A stretch of 64,000 nt of DNA, taken from contig JAEMRT010000001.1 in assembly GCA_016463225.1 (NCBI GenBank), positions 79,765 to 143,764 of the forward strand. The letters run 5' to 3'. The notes beneath the pieces were generated by a model. It worked only from the letters and a program-made list of their open reading frames with translations. It ran no database searches and was not told the DNA's origin. A program made the position numbers and the translations under genes. This document shows positions 62,981 through 64,000 of this stretch, piece by piece (position 1 is the first letter of the stretch; the number at the start of each line of letters is the position of its first letter). The stretch comes from Sphingopyxis sp. Lineage in GTDB: Bacteria > Pseudomonadota > Alphaproteobacteria > Sphingomonadales > Sphingomonadaceae.

Positions 62981-63985
62981 ATGAGCACTAACAATACGAG
63001 ATTGGAAGACCTGGCGAGGTTGGCCGGCGTCTCGATTTCGACGGTTTCGCGCGCGCTAAACGATCACCCGCTCATCAGCCTCACGACCAAGAAGAAGGTG
63101 TGGGCGCTCGCGCGCGAACATAATTACCCATTCCGCTCGTCCATGCCGGCTGCGCCCATTGGTGCGGAAGGGTCGATCGTCGTCGTCACGCCGCATATGC
63201 AGGGCCGTCCACTGCCCTTGTCGCACCCGTTCTTTCTCGAGCTCCTTGCCAGCATTGGCGAGGCAGCGCGAGCGCGCGACTGCGACTTTACCGTCAGCCA
63301 CACGGCGCCACGCGACTTCGACGATCTGATGACGGTTATGAACAGCGGCCGCGCCAGCGGCGTGATTTTTCTCGGCCAGTCGATGCTGCATGACGGGTTC
63401 AACCGGCTTGCCGAGGCGAGCAACAAGTTCGTGGTGTGGGGCGCCCATTTGCCGGGGCAGAAATATCCTTCGGTCGGCTCGGACAATGTCATGGGGGGCC
63501 GCCGTGCGACGATGCACCTCGCGCGCCTCGGCCGAAAGGCGATCGCTTTCGTCGGATCGAACGATCCCGAGGCGATGCAGAGGCGGCAAGGCTATCTCGA
63601 GGCACTCGAGGCGAACGGCCTGGAGGCCGAACCGGCGCTCGACATACGCGTCGATTTCGGCTTCGAGTCCGCGGAGCGAGCGCTAAACCAACTTCTTTCG
63701 CGTCGGCGCAAGCTCGACGGCATTGTCGCATCGAGCGATCTCATTGCGCTCGGCGCGATCCGTGCCCTGCGCAAGGCCAATCTGTCGGTACCTAAAGATG
63801 TGTCGGTAACGGGCTATGACGATATGCTGCTCGCACGGCTCAGCACGCCGGCATTGACAACCATCCAGCAGGATACGCTGGAGGCAGGCCGACGGCTCGT
63901 TGCCCAGGTCATGGACCCGAATGCCGAGCAATATCTTGATTATCTGCCGACACATCTGATTGTCCGCGAATCCTGCGGCGCCTAG
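62981..63985 (+). CDS. LacI-family transcriptional repressor
   Basis: 334 residues, complete. N-terminal HTH LEDLARLAGVSISTVSRALN with the hinge region, then a periplasmic-binding-protein-like effector domain (SIVVVTPHMQGRPL, GVIFLGQS, GYDDMLLARLSTPALTTIQQ). It is divergent from the sugar transporter. It is the likely regulator of the whole 48845-62925 sugar unit through ATGCAAA...TTTGCAT sites. Confidence 0.88.
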   Translation: MSTNNTRLEDLARLAGVSISTVSRALNDHPLISLTTKKKVWALAREHNYPFRSSMPAAPIGAEGSIVVVTPHMQGRPLPLSHPFFLELLASIGEAARARDCDFTVSHTAPRDFDDLMTVMNSGRASGVIFLGQSMLHDGFNRLAEASNKFVVWGAHLPGQKYPSVGSDNVMGGRRATMHLARLGRKAIAFVGSNDPEAMQRRQGYLEALEANGLEAEPALDIRVDFGFESAERALNQLLSRRRKLDGIVASSDLIALGAIRALRKANLSVPKDVSVTGYDDMLLARLSTPALTTIQQDTLEAGRRLVAQVMDPNAEQYLDYLPTHLIVRESCGA

Positions 63986-64000
63986 TGCGCGTCGACCGTA

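Overview
The window is high-GC, gene-dense, single-copy chromosomal-type DNA. It probably comes from a sphingomonad (Sphingomonadales, Alphaproteobacteria; a Sphingopyxis-like genus is my guess, made without a database search). Reasons: four large TonB-dependent receptors (TBDRs), a sugar locus built from a TBDR, two tryptophan-halogenase-like proteins and a cupin, a fused PcaD-PcaC enzyme, and tightly overlapping aromatic catabolic operons.

Layout. 1-2343: two tandem alginate-lyase-family genes, the first cut by the window edge. 2518-7631: a TBDR / AAHS-type MFS transporter / PaaI thioesterase operon divergent from a PaaR-like TetR gene. 7692-9048: an exported alpha/beta hydrolase divergent from an OhrR-like MarR gene, with two identical perfect palindromes between them. 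9308-14045: fumarylacetoacetase and a HbpS/GlcG protein, then convergent MFS, amidohydrolase and HpcH-type aldolase genes. 14219-24042: LysR, TBDR, an EPTP-type propeller protein, an unrecognised 390-residue protein, a second TBDR, a lipoprotein esterase and a DoxX-like protein. 24039-32047: TetR, then the complete protocatechuate branch pobA-pcaI-pcaJ-pcaH-pcaG-pcaB-pcaL (all minus, overlapping) divergent from an AraC/PobR regulator. 32051-40755: the phenylacetate cluster, with EthD, paaK, paaZ and paaG leftward and paaABCDE plus a PaaR-like TetR rightward.

40756-48840 is an island of visibly lower GC and different codon use. It carries an XRE repressor and an ImmA/IrrE metallopeptidase, a DUF2188 protein, a complete ubiquitin-like conjugation operon (Ubl, E2-like, JAB-E1 fusion, DUF6527), a divergent 56-residue ORF, an anti-phage dCTP/dCMP-deaminase-like gene, and a zeta-toxin-like kinase with a small overlapping partner. 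A 20-bp element containing the palindrome CGCTAATTAGCG occurs at both the XRE promoter and the Ubl operon promoter. This suggests that the XRE/ImmA pair is the switch for the Ubl system. I regard this as the most interesting part of the window.

48845-63985 is an alpha-glucan type utilisation locus: Na+/H+ antiporter, FucP-like MFS, GH97 alpha-glucosidase, cupin-8/JmjC protein, a degenerate and a canonical flavin-dependent halogenase homologue, a 1127-residue TBDR, a GPH/SUC-type sugar transporter and a divergent LacI repressor. ATGCAAA-type inverted repeats lie upstream of both the TBDR and the transporter.

I saw no rRNA, tRNA, CRISPR array, insertion sequence or integrase. All functional calls come from reading motifs; none was checked against a database.
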